From contig NC_072893.1 of the NCBI RefSeq assembly GCF_027943255.1, positions 30,092,001 to 30,156,000 on the forward strand: a stretch of 64,000 nt of DNA, given 5' to 3'. Both the position numbers and the translations under genes were made by a program. Below the pieces are notes generated by a model that was not told the origin of the DNA, made no database searches, and saw only the letters and a program-made list of their open reading frames with translations. The DNA is from Anastrepha obliqua (lineage: Eukaryota > Arthropoda > Insecta > Diptera > Tephritidae). Positions 1 to 11,068 of this stretch are shown piece after piece (the stretch's first letter is position 1; every line of letters starts with the position of its first letter).

Positions 1-1418
1 AAAATCAGAGTAAAATAAATAAATTTTCGCTAAAAAGTGAATTAACGCGGAATTGTGCGCCGCCATTAAATGGCGGGAGGTGGTAGCAATAACAATAACA
101 ACAACAATAACGACAACAATCAAAGAGGCAGAATAATAAATGCAAAAGCAAAAAACAGCCGCAAATCATTCAAGATTTCAGTTGATGTTGGTGGCGCCAA
201 TGGCGTTGGCATCGGCGCTGTCTAACCGACTGCAGACCGCACACAACTGCACACATACATATGAACAAATATTAATGCACACGCATATGTACATACCCAC
301 CTACATGCATTCATATGTATCCACTGTCAGTTTGCAACGTGCAGCCTCATAAAAGCTACAAATGTTGCGCGTGCGCAATTCAAAGCGTCGCGTCGCGTCG
401 TGTCGATCGAGTCGATGAGCACGAAATGTGGAAATTCGAATCCAAAACGTCCATCATTGGTGAACGGACCAGAATGGTAATGATGATGATGATGATGTGC
501 AGCCTATGGTGCGCACGATGGCTTCATAGCGAAACATATGGACACACATTCATGCACACACACATATATGTATGTGTGAATTTAGATATGTAATATTGGA
601 TATGATGGCAAAAAAGATAGTGTGGCTGATGATGACGAGGTTGGCTCTCGACTCGCTGATGGCGCTGGCGATGGTGCTATTGTTGATATATGCACACACA
701 CACATACACACACGTGCTTACAGACGGTTTGGCTAACGCTCTGACGTGCGAGGCCGGCCGCCACCGCCGCCATCACATTGCTAACTGTCCAACATACATG
801 TATGAATGTGTATGCGTGTATATGTATGTATGTGTGTGTGGTTGGCGTGTTTGTTTTGCCAATAGCATTACAATGCAATAAAAATTAATTAAATCTTAGC
901 CAACTCTTCAGAGCAACAGCAACAAATTAGTGCATAGTTGGTCGACTGCTGTTTGTTTTTTTCTTTTTCTTGTTTATTATTTTCTGCACCAACAAGGAAA
1001 CTGCAACAACTTTGACGTGTACATATCTTTGTAATAAATTTTACGTATTAATAAGAGTATTTTATAACATTTCAAGTGCTTACTATGTATGTACATATGT
1101 ATGCACAGTTACAGTGGCGGCCATTGAAATAGGGGCACCTTAAAGTCATGCAACAACGTTTTCTGGCAATATGTTAGGCTGCGAGTAGTGGTGTCGTAGC
1201 CATAACCAAATAGTTGTATCCATAACCATAGCTTCATCATTACAGCAGGTGTCGATGTGCCATGCCATAACTATGAACAGCTGATATTGAAGTAGAATTA
1301 ATGACCACATTTGCACTTTGTCATATACATAAATACGGAAAATTTTCCACAAGTCTATACATTTTTCGTCCTTTATTTCTAGTATTGGAATTTTTCTCGC
1401 TAATATCAAAATAATTGC
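1..1418. other. Non-coding spacer rich in microsatellites
   Basis: No reading frame here has coding character. The stretch holds a CAACAATAACAACAAC tract near 90-120, a TGATGATG run at 479-498, a CA run near 690-716 and TATGTGTG repeats near 800-842. The CAA-rich start resembles fly 5' untranslated DNA, so an exon of an off-window gene could lie here, but no start codon or splice pattern decides it. Confidence 0.6.
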
Positions 1419-1424
1419 CAAGTA

Positions 1425-1990
1425 AAGGGTGATCCATTTAGAGATATTGGATTTTAAATTGAAATAAAACAACGAAAGTTCAAATAGATTGGTAAATTTT
1501 TATTATTTTTGTGTAGAATCATTCATGACTTCTATATTTAAAGATAATCACTTTCAAATGTTGGCCGCAACTCCGCCGTAATTCAGCCAACCATAAACAC
1601 CAATTTTGTATGACTCTCTGGAGGATTTCGGTTGGTTTCTCGTATATAACTTTAGTAATTTTGGCTTCCAATGAATCAAAAGAAGATGATGTATCCACAA
1701 AGCATTTAGACTTTCCATACCCCACAAATAAAAGTCCAAAGATGTGACATCACACGGTCCAGATGGCTATTCCACTGGTCCGAGACGAGAACGAGAGACA
1801 AATGGCTCACCGAAACGACGACGCGGTAGATCTATTGTTTCATTGGCTGTATGGCAAGTAGCGCCGTCCACCGTCTTGTTGGAACCAAATGTTGTGGAGA
1901 TCACAGGTTTCAATTTCTGGCATAAAAAGTCGTTTGCCACGGCGCGATGGCGTTCACCATTTACTGAACGTAGTCTGGTCATCTCTTCAC
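1425..1990 (-). pseudogene. IS630/mariner-type transposase remnant (C-terminal half)
   Basis: The minus strand keeps the catalytic-core segment DGATCHTANETIDL (aspartate codon near 1866) and the C-terminal part GYGKSKCFVDTSSSFDSLEA leading to a stop at about 1519. The two parts lie in different frames, so the gene is broken. The plus-strand left edge TAAAGGGTGATCCATTTAGA at 1423 looks like a terminal inverted repeat next to a TA target. The N-terminal DNA-binding half and the other terminus are missing. The protein would have cut and pasted DNA in the nucleus. Superfamily placement is from recalled motifs. Confidence 0.7.
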
Positions 1991-2135
1991 TTAAGACACG
2001 ACTTTTTCCACAATTTTGTTGAGGTATAAATCTCATGGCTATGCCTACAATAGATCGTAAATCATGTTTGCTCAACGTCAACCGAAATTTACTCCTGCTC
2101 CTGCTGCTTAAGTACCAATTAACATTTTGGAACGG

Positions 2136-2450
2136 TTGTGAAATAATAAAACTGTCAAATCTGCTCAGTAAAGATGCTGTAACTTCCTCAATTTTGTTCC
2201 CATTGGCCTGAAACTTTGACTTAAAACCTTCCGGTAAAAAAGCTCTTGTTCGCTCAGCTTTGCTCTGATTGGCTTGAAGTTTCGGGATGTAATTGCAGAA
2301 GCGTCAGCCTTTCTAAATATGCAAATATCATGAAAATCGGATGCGAAACAATAAAACTGCCAAATGCCCTCAGTAAAGATGCTGTAACTCCCTCAATTTT
2401 GCTCTGATTGGTTTGATATTTCGGCACGTAATTGCAGAAGCGTCGTGTTA
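2136..2450. repeat. Diverged local direct duplication
   Basis: The stretch at 2141-2215 (AATAAAACTGTCAAAT, then CAGTAAAGATGCTGTAACT) recurs at 2347-2400, an offset of about 206 bases. The segment TTTGCTCTGATTGGCTTGA at 2259 recurs at 2398, an offset of about 138. Both copies end with GTAATTGCAGAAGCGTC. It abuts the transposase remnant and may be part of that transposon or its insertion target. It is not coding. Confidence 0.55.
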
Positions 2451-2664
2451 ATACTCGTAGCCAAAGCCAGTAATCAAAGTTTTTTTGTAACAAAAGTTGG
2501 CTAATTGCACTGTTTTGCGTGGCTGAGCTGCATCCCATTCCATTTATAGAATTTTTCGACCGAACCAGAGAGTGTGTCAGCTATTTCGTTGAACTCTCTA
2601 TGTACTGGAACCCACATAACTGTAATGACATTTGACCTGCCAAGCTCGCTCAGACTCTATATGG

Positions 2665-2835
2665 CCCCGCACAGTTGTTGCTGTTGTTGTTGTTGTTAAA
2701 GCTGCATAAATACTTCCCATAAATGTTTGGGGAATGGTGATTGAGTGAATACAGTCCTTGGATATAAATCCGGCTCGTTCCAGCCACGTTGAACCGTCGG
2801 CCGAACTGGCCTGGATTACTTTGAGTAGAGGAATA
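2665..2835 (-). mobile_element. 3' tail of a non-LTR retrotransposon
   Basis: Read on the minus strand, this ends in a CAACAACAACAACAACAGC simple-repeat tail (plus 2672-2696) after about 140 non-coding bases. A CAACAA tail of the same kind closes the non-LTR relic at 17126-17702. No protein-coding part is preserved, so the assignment is an inference from tail structure. Confidence 0.35.
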
Positions 2836-4089
2836 CCCGTTTTTCACAATTTTTTTAATAAAAATATAGTTCATACTGTTACAAAAAGTTCTTAGTACAA
2901 GTTTTATACTTTATAGAAAATTGTTTAAACTTAAAAAAAACTTTTTAACTAGAATTTTTAGAAAATTTTTGGATACTCATTTTTATAGCCCATTGAATTG
3001 TTTACTTTAACAAAGTGCAAGCTTCAAGTGACTACAAAATACAGTTGATTTTTGACAATAGGGAAAACTGGGAAATAACGATAGCAGTGAATGGTCGTGA
3101 CTTCTAAATGCATCCCACCGAAAACTATAGAATCTTTCCACTTTTTGTTTTTTGATATTGGTAGTAGTACTACAATAAACAATAGTATTAGTATAGCAAT
3201 GTTGTGTCGTACAATGTCTCTAGACGAGCTCTCAATTACCTATATTATCTGATGTCGAGTAAAGAGCCATATTTTCCCTGATTTTCATTAAAATTATTCA
3301 AAATGAAGAAGTCAATATATTTTTTTCAAAATTGGCATACATATAAATAATATACATTAAAATAATACAAATTTTTTTTTTTTATTTTAATCATTTAAAA
3401 TGGCGGATGTACACTCAATTCTTCCAGGAAGGTCGCAGCGGGGCTTCTCAATCGGCGGACATTGTAGAAACGGCGTCAGTGACCTGAATACAAAAAATCA
3501 ACAATTTTTTATTTATTAATTGACAATTTCTATATGAATTAAAAAAAATATAAGAAGAAAATCGCAAAATAAAATGCTTAAAAAAAAAGATGAATTTTGG
3601 GACGAATTTTCCTGCTATTTTTGCTTCGAAAAAATTAGTTTTCGAAAAATTTTCGAAAACTTGTAAATTCACATAGAAAGTAATATCATAAAAAAGATGT
3701 GTGCAAAATTTAAGGGAGATCGGTCAATAACTTTTTGAGTTATCGTGTGCGCTAATTCGAGAAATATAGTTTTGAGAAAAACGCGTCTAAAGTCGGCAAC
3801 GTAACTATACCTCTCCCAGCGCTCGAACGCAAAGAATAGAGTGGTCACGGTTGACGATCTATAATATAAGAAATACTTAAATTTACGTTCTAAAAGTTTT
3901 TTACATATTCTTAAAGGATTATATTAACATTTTATGAAAAAAATGTTTTCCAAATTTTACAGGTATCTGTCCCCTTAATGGTAAGGGAGGATTCGATTTT
4001 GTCGCAGCTTGAAATATATTATATGTATCAAAACGTTGATTATTTGCGTTAAGTGTTTTTGATGTGATTATTTTATTGTTCGCTCTTCT
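2836..4089. other. AT-rich spacer, nothing recognised
   Basis: Homopolymer A/T tracts dominate. The stretch from about 3655 to 3975 is less AT-rich and could be an old transposon, but no terminal repeat, coding motif or second copy is visible in the window. Confidence 0.5.
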
Positions 4090-5135
4090 GAATATGTGAT
4101 ATAGTATTATAGTATTATTGGCGTGTGGCTTTTGTTTTGTATAACGGATTTTTTGTCGAGGTATAAGAAGGATTCCAGAGGTGCAAATCCATTAGAAATA
4201 GCTAGTGAGAAATAATCGTCGCTCTCGTAGTAAAACGCTCTTATTAATAAGTTATTGGTATTGTATAGGCAACGCCGGATATGTTTTCTTATTAAATTTA
4301 TAATATGGCAATCAATTCTGGGCACTTTCGCCGTGTTATAAAGCTTTGAATTCCAGATGTATTTGGCATAGTTACTATTTTCTGATCTGTATAACGAAGT
4401 ACTTCATCGTAGTATTCTTCTCTCAAACTTCCTTAGCCGTTCCATATATGAGTAAGCAACCATATGTGAGTATCGGTCTCACTAGGGTTTGATATATTAA
4501 TATTTTGACTTTCTTGTGCAGTAGTTTGATGAAAACATTTTTTCGTAGATATGGAAAACTTTTGCGGTCTTCTCGACTTGGAGGTTAATGTGATCGTTAT
4601 AGTATAAAAAATTATCAAGATGAATACCGAGATATTTGACTCTCTCAGTGGTTTGAATAGGGATTCTGGTTTCGTTCGATATTATATTTGATTTTTCCAG
4701 TTTTTTCTGATATTTGAGTAGCATTTTTTTATGGGTGGATGAAACAAAATACTTTCGCTTTTCTTAGTATTTATTTTAAGATGCCAGTTTGCTACAAAAT
4801 CTTTTACAATATTGTACTTCCGATGCAGATTTCTGTTAATATCCCCTATTGTTCTGTCTGGATGGTAAATGCCAATCTTATCAGCAAAGGCTATCTTAAG
4901 CAGTACGTCAAGTATAAAGAGATTGAAAAGAATTGTCCCTTGCTGCCAATCATTTGTTATATTAAATTTGCGGACTACTTTTTATACCATTATTTATATG
5001 TACCGAAAAAAAAATTTTTTTGACAGCATGTTATAAAGGATAATGAGTTTAGATATCAGGCCTTCGATCCACACTTGGTTGAAAGCTTTTTCAATATCCC
5101 AGAAGCAAGCTCCTATGACATGTTTTTTATTCCAG
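4090..5135 (-). pseudogene. Non-LTR retrotransposon reverse transcriptase relic
   Basis: Read from right to left, the minus strand shows reverse transcriptase blocks in order. ACFWDIEKAFNQVWIEGL near 5110-5060 is the first catalytic-aspartate block. WQQGTILFNLFILDV near 4950 follows. AFADKIGIYH near 4880 stands where the family has FADD-type residues, so the second aspartate is replaced by lysine. WHLKINTKKSE near 4790 and VKYLGIHLD near 4640 come next. A C-terminal part with YNTAKVPRIDCH and ESFLYLD ends near 4107. Frames change several times and stops occur. The enzyme once copied the element RNA at the target site. The fold is Jockey-superfamily-like; the family is not fixed. It cannot be active. 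Confidence 0.75.
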
Positions 5136-5139
5136 GCAC

Positions 5140-5955
5140 AGTTACACCTTGGCGGAAGACCAACTACAGTGAGCGCAAAGTAAATAGTTTATCACTTCAT
5201 TGATTAAAGAATGAGAATAGCATCAATGAAGGCGAAAAGAAAACCACATCGAGAAATCGGGAAATTGAATTTAATTGCTGCATATTCAATTGGCCAAGCG
5301 TCAAGCGGAAAATACGTCTCAACCTTCTGCCATAATGAATCAAAGTTATTCTACATACATACGTATATACGTAGGTAAACAAATATGCAATGATTTCCCC
5401 AAGATCTTCTATAAGTAACAACGGAAACAACCAATCTTCCACTTTGCCTTATCCGTAGCAAGTGCGTGCATAAATGCCGGTGAGCTTCGTTAATCAATTG
5501 CTAATTGCATTGCAATAAAAAATAATAATGAATAATTACACAGAAAAATGAAGCAAAAACAACAAGCGAAAATAAATCAAAAAATGAAATATAAAAACAT
5601 AGTGCTGAAGCAACGCAGCATTCGCTCCCTCTGTGGGTGTGCCAACCAACGAACGCACTTCGCTTTTTTAAACGATTTAATTTGTACAAACGCGGTTGGC
5701 AGCACTCTCAGTTTCTTAAAAAACAAAAATAAACAAACTGCAACACTACGATGCCATAATGTGCAGCGCAAGCGCATCGCCGACATCATTTCGCATTCTG
5801 TGTCTTTTCGAAAACGAACGCAATTTGAGCGGGGACTAATTAATTAAATCGAATATTGTAATGAAAATGAATAAAAACCCTTTTTAGGAAAATGTGTTCC
5901 CAACCATTTTCGAAGCAACTCACAAATCTGTATTAAATCATTTTGCTTATAATTG
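5140..5955. other. Spacer, nothing recognised
   Basis: Unique-looking sequence with short AT tracts. Reading frames at 5500-5850 on both strands have no motif, no conserved codon pattern and no start context, and are taken as chance. Confidence 0.5.
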
Positions 5956-5956
5956 T

Positions 5957-6480
5957 TATTTATATGGGGCGTTTTTTTAGTTGCATGGGAACTATCGATA
6001 TCAATAACTGCGATTTGTCAACTGAGAATGGCAAACTGTATTGACATTTCTGTGCAGTAAGGTTTGGCAAGCCATCATGAATCACCAGAACAACGCGTTC
6101 GAATTATGGAAATTTGGTTTGAAAAAAAAACTCTTCGTTAAATTCATAAAACGAAGTGTTGAAGAAGGCGTCGAAATGTAGATTCGTCGTCGTTCTCAAC
6201 TTTTTGACCTTTGCTCTTTGACTACGTGGAAAATTTTGCGTCCGGATCTTGTCTTACGTGCTTCAGCTTGTGCAAGAATTGAAGCCAAATGACCATCGTT
6301 TCTGTCGCATTTTTGCTGCTTGGGCTCATTAATTTAGATTTATTGTTCAAATCTATTGGGAAAATTAGTCAAAAATTGGACTGATCGAATTTCGAAAGTC
6401 ATATTAAAAAAGTAAATGCCATGAAATTATCTACCAGATTTTAATAAAAAAAAAATCATTCTAACAATATTTCTGTTTTG
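5957..6480 (+). mobile_element. Internally deleted IS630/mariner-type element
   Basis: The plus strand holds a 5' leader, an ATG near 6077 (MNHQNNAFELWKFGL) resembling the N-terminal start of this transposase group, and then TTWKILRPDL and VQELKPNDHRFCRIFAAWA near 6220-6330 in shifted frames. It jumps directly to ENWTDR-like C-terminal residues (VKNWTDRISKV near 6370-6400). The catalytic core with the DDE/D residues is absent, so this is a deletion derivative that could only have moved with enzyme supplied by another copy. The left edge near 5966 (GGGGCGTTTTTTTAG) may be terminal; no matching right end was found. Confidence 0.65.
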
Positions 6481-7504
6481 TATTATCATTTTAAGTTCTT
6501 CAGCTCTTAACGCAGTATTAATGAGTGCCATCTTCATAGTTCTTTCAGATCGCAGTCCTTCATGACAATAACAGTAACTTTTATTTGTAATTCGTATATG
6601 GGGCAAATCACCTCAAGTGAACCCACCTAAGAATTTCATCGTTCCGATTTCGATGAAATTTGGTAAAGGTGCTCCACTCTACATAGAAATTGGCCACCAA
6701 AAACATTGTGACCAGCGATGGTCAATATTTCCAAGCATGTGGGTGTAGTCAGCCACATTAAAGCTTCCAGTATTGAAAAACAATCGCAGTTTTCTACTTG
6801 TACTCGTACACCCAATAGTTCAACGAAGTTCAAAACTTCCTCGTGTTAGAAGCATTCGATTATCTTTCAAAGTATAGGGCAATTGATAGTCTATGGAGAT
6901 CTTCTGTTTTAGTTCATAGATAGTTTTGATTATTTTATTAGACGATCTTGGCATTCCCTTGCATTCACGCTTCCCCAGTTCTCGTTTCTAAACCTTTGGC
7001 GAGAGAGCAGCTCGACGGGCGAGCGTCGTTGAGGACGAGGGGTATTGGAGTGCGCAGTAAAGAAAATAAATACGTTGAACGTTATGAAAACTGAGGTTTT
7101 ATTTAACACAAGAAAAAATTTTCATAAAATCAAAAAATAATTATAAACAAACTGCTACCCCTGCTAATTTTGAAATGCCTGAGTGGATTCCTTATTGCAC
7201 GGATTTCACTTCCACTTTACCAAGTAACGCCGTCATCATCAAAACTTGCAAGTATTCAAAGAATTATATGATAGATTCAATTTCAATTCTTTCACAAAGG
7301 CTGACACCACCTTTCATAGGGTCTGAACGAGTCTGTCCGATTAATTATTAACTTTTTCCAATTCTCTATGCTCACTTATCGACCGCCCACCATTAACTCC
7401 AAGCTTCTCCTTTTGCATCTGACGCATGAAAATGGAATTAACGAAACTTATGCGCAGATAAGGTAATCTTGTGGAAAAATTAGAAAGGAAAAAAGTAGAA
7501 AAAT
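6481..7504. other. Spacer, nothing recognised
   Basis: Mixed unique and AT-rich DNA. No coding motif, RNA gene or repeat unit was seen. A minus-strand frame at 6636-6833 has no recognisable feature. Confidence 0.5.
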
Positions 7505-8390
7505 TTAAATAAATTCTTCTTCTTGATTGGCATGATAACAGCTATGCGAGTTAGGCAGAGTTTCTTTCTCGTGCTAACTGGCGCAAATTGGACACATTAA
7601 GGGAAGCGGCCGCCGTAGCCGACTACCATTCGGAATTCAGAGAAAACGTAGGTTGAAATCTCGGTGAAAGACCAAAATTAAGAAAACGGTTTTTATAATA
7701 GCGGTCGCCCGCAGGCAATGGCAAACCTCCGAGTGTATTTCTGCCATGAAAAAGATCCTCATAAAAAATATCTGCCGTTCGGAATTCGCTTGAAACTGTA
7801 GGCTCCTCCATATATGGAACAACATCAAGACGCACGCCACAAATAGGAGGAGGAGCTCGGCCAAATATCCAGAAAGGGTGTACGCGCCAATTATATGATA
7901 CATACAAGGGAAACCAAATCCTTCTCCATCTGATCTTTTCAATGCAAACGAGGTCTTCCTCTTCCTCTGGTGACACTAGCAGGTACCACAACAAGTAATT
8001 TCAGATCGTCAACTTTATCCGCCATCGACATCGAGCAAAGGTTCAATAATTTTCCGTAGAAACTTTCTCTTTAAATCGTCTCCCAGGAACGACTCATCGG
8101 ATATTGTCATCGTCCAAGCTTCTGCGCCATACAGTAAAATACATACAATTAACCATGATACTTAGTCCAAAGTAGCACTCAGTGCTTCTGCTGGTTCCCA
8201 AAATACGCAGTCTCTTACTGGTTCAACATTTAAACTGCCAACAGTGATTCCGATTCGTGAGTGCATCAACTACTTACAAATGCTAAGAGGTACTTCGTTT
8301 TATCTTCGTTCACCGCGAGAAGACCCATTCGCTTTGCTCCTTTATCCAGCTTAGAAAAGGCAGAAGTATCAAGCACCAAATAAGTTCGAC
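7505..8390 (-). pseudogene. RTE-like retrotransposon relic split by a SINE
   Basis: On the minus strand, starting near 8390, LDKGAKRMGLLAVNEDKTK matches the reverse-transcriptase C-terminal region also seen at 25900 and 39470. Degenerate remains of the thumb region follow, then RPRLH-type sequence and DQMEKDLVSL-like codons at 7990-7913. The last part, SNLRQLARERN, lies at 7598-7540, on the other side of a SINE. Many stops and frameshifts are present. It is a 5'-truncated copy of an element whose protein performed target-primed reverse transcription. The RTE label is from recalled family patterns. Confidence 0.75.
7606..7905 (+). mobile_element. tRNA-derived SINE inserted in the RTE relic
   Basis: It begins GCGGCCGCCGTAGCCGA and ends GCGCCAATTATATG plus a short AT-rich tail. 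It is flanked by the 7-bp direct repeat AAGGGAA (7599-7605 and 7906-7912), a target-site duplication. The B-box-like GTAGGTTGAAATCTCGGTG lies near 7650. Compared with the copy at 9044, about 16 bases of the A-box part are deleted. SINEs are non-coding, transcribed by RNA polymerase III and mobilised by a LINE enzyme. The tRNA origin is inferred from the spacing of A and B boxes. Confidence 0.85.
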
Positions 8391-9037
8391 AGGAAAAGCA
8401 TAATCGCAACGGATAGCCAGCAGATTGGAATCCGTTACCTCCTCGTTTTGAGAAATCGCCAGAAAAACAGAATGAAGTAAAAAAATGTGTAGCGCAATGG
8501 CGTTGCCTTGTAAAAATACGCTATCTGCAGATATTGTTAGCGGATGGTATACATACGTACGTACTTACGTGCATATATCCATTTTTATATATTATATAAA
8601 TATTTATAAATGCTTTGCAGTATTTAAAGCTGCTGCCAGCTCAACACCTCATCAACAGCAATAACGATAACAAAAATCGCAACAACTCGCAATTGCAGCA
8701 CACCTGCAACGGAGTGCAACTTCTTATAGCTGTTGCACATTTATGATTCCTCATCTGGCATTTCATCACGAATTACACTACACTTTTATAAATACAAACA
8801 AAGCTTAAAGTTAATAAAAAATATTTTATTGCATAACAATTGGTGCAATAAATTTGTATGTATGTATGTATATTTATATTTTTCAAGCACAAACTTGAGT
8901 TTCTATAAATTAAGAAAAAACAGGCAGAAGCACTGGAATTATTTACGAAAAAATTTTGAAGATCTTAAAAGATATTGAAACTTTTAAAAGGTTTTTGAGT
9001 GCTAGGCTCGATTTTTTCAATTAAATTTCTCGGCTGC
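8391..9037. other. AT-rich spacer, nothing recognised
   Basis: The first 130 bases may still belong to the RTE relic. The remainder contains a GTATGTATGTAT run near 8857 and a short chance reading frame, with no motif. Confidence 0.5.
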
Positions 9038-9043
9038 AAATAA

Positions 9044-9918
9044 GCGGCCGCCGTAGCCGAATGGGTTGGTGAGTGACTGCCATTCGGAATTCACAGAGGG
9101 AACGTAGGTTCAAATATCGGTGAAACACCAAAATTAAAGAAAACAAAAAACATTTTTCTAATAGCGGTCGCCCCTCGGCAGACAATGCCAAACCTCCGAG
9201 TGTGTTTCTGCTATGAAAAAGCTCCTCATAAAAATATTGTCGTTCGGAGTCGGCTTGAAACTGTAGGTCCCTCCATTTGTGGAACAACGTTAAGACGCAC
9301 GCCACAAATAGGGGGAGGAGCTCGGCTAAACACCCAAAAAGGGTGTATGCGCCAATTATATAGGGGTTTTCAGTAAGAGCGCTTCAACTTTTGAACTTTT
9401 TTGAATAAAACACAAACGGTTTGACTTTTTTAACTAATTTTTTTTTTATTATCGAGTTTGAACATATACATTTAAGTATGAAATTCGATTTCTTTTGCAT
9501 GACCACCGCGTGCACGTTTTACGAAGTCCAATCGTTGAACCCAATTTTCGACCACTCTTTTGCATAAATCGGCCGAAATTCCAACAATTTCGCGTTCAAT
9601 ATTGGCTCTGAGCTCACAAATCGTCGCCGGCTTGTTACTGTAGACCAATGACTTCACATAACCCCAAAACGGGACGGCTTGTTAAATGGACCGTAAAATG
9701 GCCGTAATGCTCTTAAAGTAGCAGCAACAGAACGATTATTTTCATAAAAAATTTGCACGATTTGCAATCGTTGCTCAAGTGCGTTCCATGATGAAATGTA
9801 TACTAATGAAGTTTACAAATGACAAGCGAAAAATAAAAAATATTGCGTCGTTCGCCCTCCCTATCGGAAAAAAGTTGAAGCGCACCTATTGAACAACCCT
9901 TTATATATAAATATACAT
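9044..9918 (+). mobile_element. SINE copy carrying a transposon in its 3' tail
   Basis: The best SINE copy in the window. It has an A-box-like GTAGCCGAATGGGTTGG near 9053, a B-box-like GTAGGTTCAAATATCGG near 9104, a body, and the end GCGCCAATTATA at 9360. The tail is interrupted by a deleted transposon (9363-9901) and resumes with TATATAAATATACAT. The direct repeat AAATAAGCGG at 9038-9047 and 9919-9928 flanks the composite and fits the SINE target-site duplication, although its last bases overlap the SINE start. Confidence 0.85.
9363..9901 (-). mobile_element. Internally deleted IS630/mariner-type element with both ends
   Basis: The two termini match as inverted repeats (left GGGGTTTTCAGTAAGAGCGC, right complement AGGGTTGTTCAATAGGTGCG, then shared TTCAACTTTT) next to TA targets. 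On the minus strand an N-terminal segment (LEQRLQIVQIFYENNRSVAA near 9770, continuing to FNKPSRFG) is joined directly to the C-terminal segment VKSLVYSNKPATICELRANI, which ends EIEFHT and a stop at 9472-9474. The catalytic core between them is gone. The 539-bp remainder keeps everything needed for recognition by a full-length relative. Confidence 0.85.
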
Positions 9919-10159
9919 AAATAAGCGGCTCTACATGTGTCAAGGGATCTAAATATTTTGGATATTGTCTTAAATATTTCTGAGAATTTGTTTGACAGCT
10001 TGAATATTATAAGAAGTAAATTGAAAAAAAATTGGAAAAAATTAATAATTTTGAATTATCCAATGCTGAAAATTTTGTAACAGAGTTTTTAAAATGCCAG
10101 CATTTTTAGGCAGTTAGCACCGTAATTTTCTGAACATCATACAGAACTCTTGATCCGCA

Positions 10160-10985
10160 AACTGGAGTTCGTGAGTCGTGCTAGGCCAATCTTTCCAAAT
10201 AGACAGGATTAGAACGAGGGGGAAATCAGTACCGAAGCTGGTACCTCTGTCTTCACTGTCGGCCAAGATGGAATCCGGTTTTCACTTAATCAGCCAATTT
10301 ATCTATTTCCTTAAAACTGCCGAACACTGCTAAAGTTTTTCAGGCAGAAGTCTTTACGATCGTGCAGGCATGCAAAATGCTTAAGGAACGTAGGACTGAA
10401 GAAGATATTAACTTTTTTTTCGACAATCCAGCCGCGATTAAGGCTCTGACGACGCCATGGTACAGATCCAAACTAGTCAACTCCTGTAAAGGGAAGATTA
10501 AATCTCTCGGGAGTGCAGGTAATATTTCTATAATCTGGATTCCAGAATATAGGAACATAGAGCGAAATGAAGTTGCAGATGAGCTTGCCAGGAAGGGGAC
10601 TCAGAGACCTCCTACTCTGTCATTGGCAACGCCCTGACTGTTGTTAAAGAGAAATTCCGCAACTTTCCTGAGAAAAGACCTAGAAAAGAAGGAGTTCCAT
10701 TTCTTCATGCGAATTTCGAAAAACCTTTGCCCTCAGTACAACAGACGCAGGATTCAAAAAGTCCTGGGGACTCCACGCCATTCAATTTCCAAACTCGTAG
10801 CTGTGTTTACGTCATTCGACGACCCCCATTGCAGAAGCTGTGGGGACCTTTCAGAGAAGGAGACTGCAGATCAATTTCTCTGTAAATGTCAGGGTTCGGC
10901 AGTTAGACGATTGAAGTCACTGGGTGGTCCTTTCATCAACAGCCTGAGGCAGTGCGTCAACTTGAATCCCATTAATCTTTTTGCG
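10160..10985 (+). pseudogene. RNase H and zinc-knuckle 3' end of a non-LTR element (family A)
   Basis: The plus strand preserves AEVFTIVQACKMLKERR (second RNase H acidic residue), FFDNPAAIKALTTPW where the family has a DS motif, and IWIPEYRNIERNEVADELAR (WVPGH-like plus final aspartate). A C-terminal tail follows with CRSCGDLSEKETADQFLCKC, a CCHC-type knuckle, and ends NPINLF. Frames shift at about 10638. Upstream reverse transcriptase and endonuclease are missing, as expected for 5' truncation. Related tails lie at 11.0, 19.5, 36.5 and 46 kb. Confidence 0.8.
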
Positions 10986-11068
10986 TATGTGCCAATCGTC
11001 CAATGACCGGTAAACAAAGCTACGAGTTTGGAAATTGAATGGCGTGGAGTTCGCAGTACTTTCTGAGA
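10982..11068 (-). pseudogene. Short inverted fragment of family A tail
   Basis: The minus strand encodes TRSQKVLRTPRHSISKLVAL and FTGHWTIGTYAK, the same segment present on the plus strand near 10750-10820. The two copies meet head to head at about 10981, forming an imperfect palindrome. Only about 90 bases of this copy remain. Confidence 0.7.

Noticed and set aside
690..850. Regulatory Z-DNA or promoter element
   Set aside because: CA/TG runs are ordinary microsatellites here; no core promoter motif is linked to them.
1146..1472. Protein-coding gene on the minus strand
   Set aside because: Runs into the terminus of the transposon at 1425 and has no recognisable feature.
3655..3975. DNA transposon
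   Set aside because: Composition differs from its surroundings and it seemed familiar as a fly repeat, but no termini, duplication or second copy could be found in this window.
9044..9120. tRNA gene
   Set aside because: A- and B-box-like motifs are present but the sequence does not fold as a cloverleaf and is the head of a repeated SINE with target duplications.
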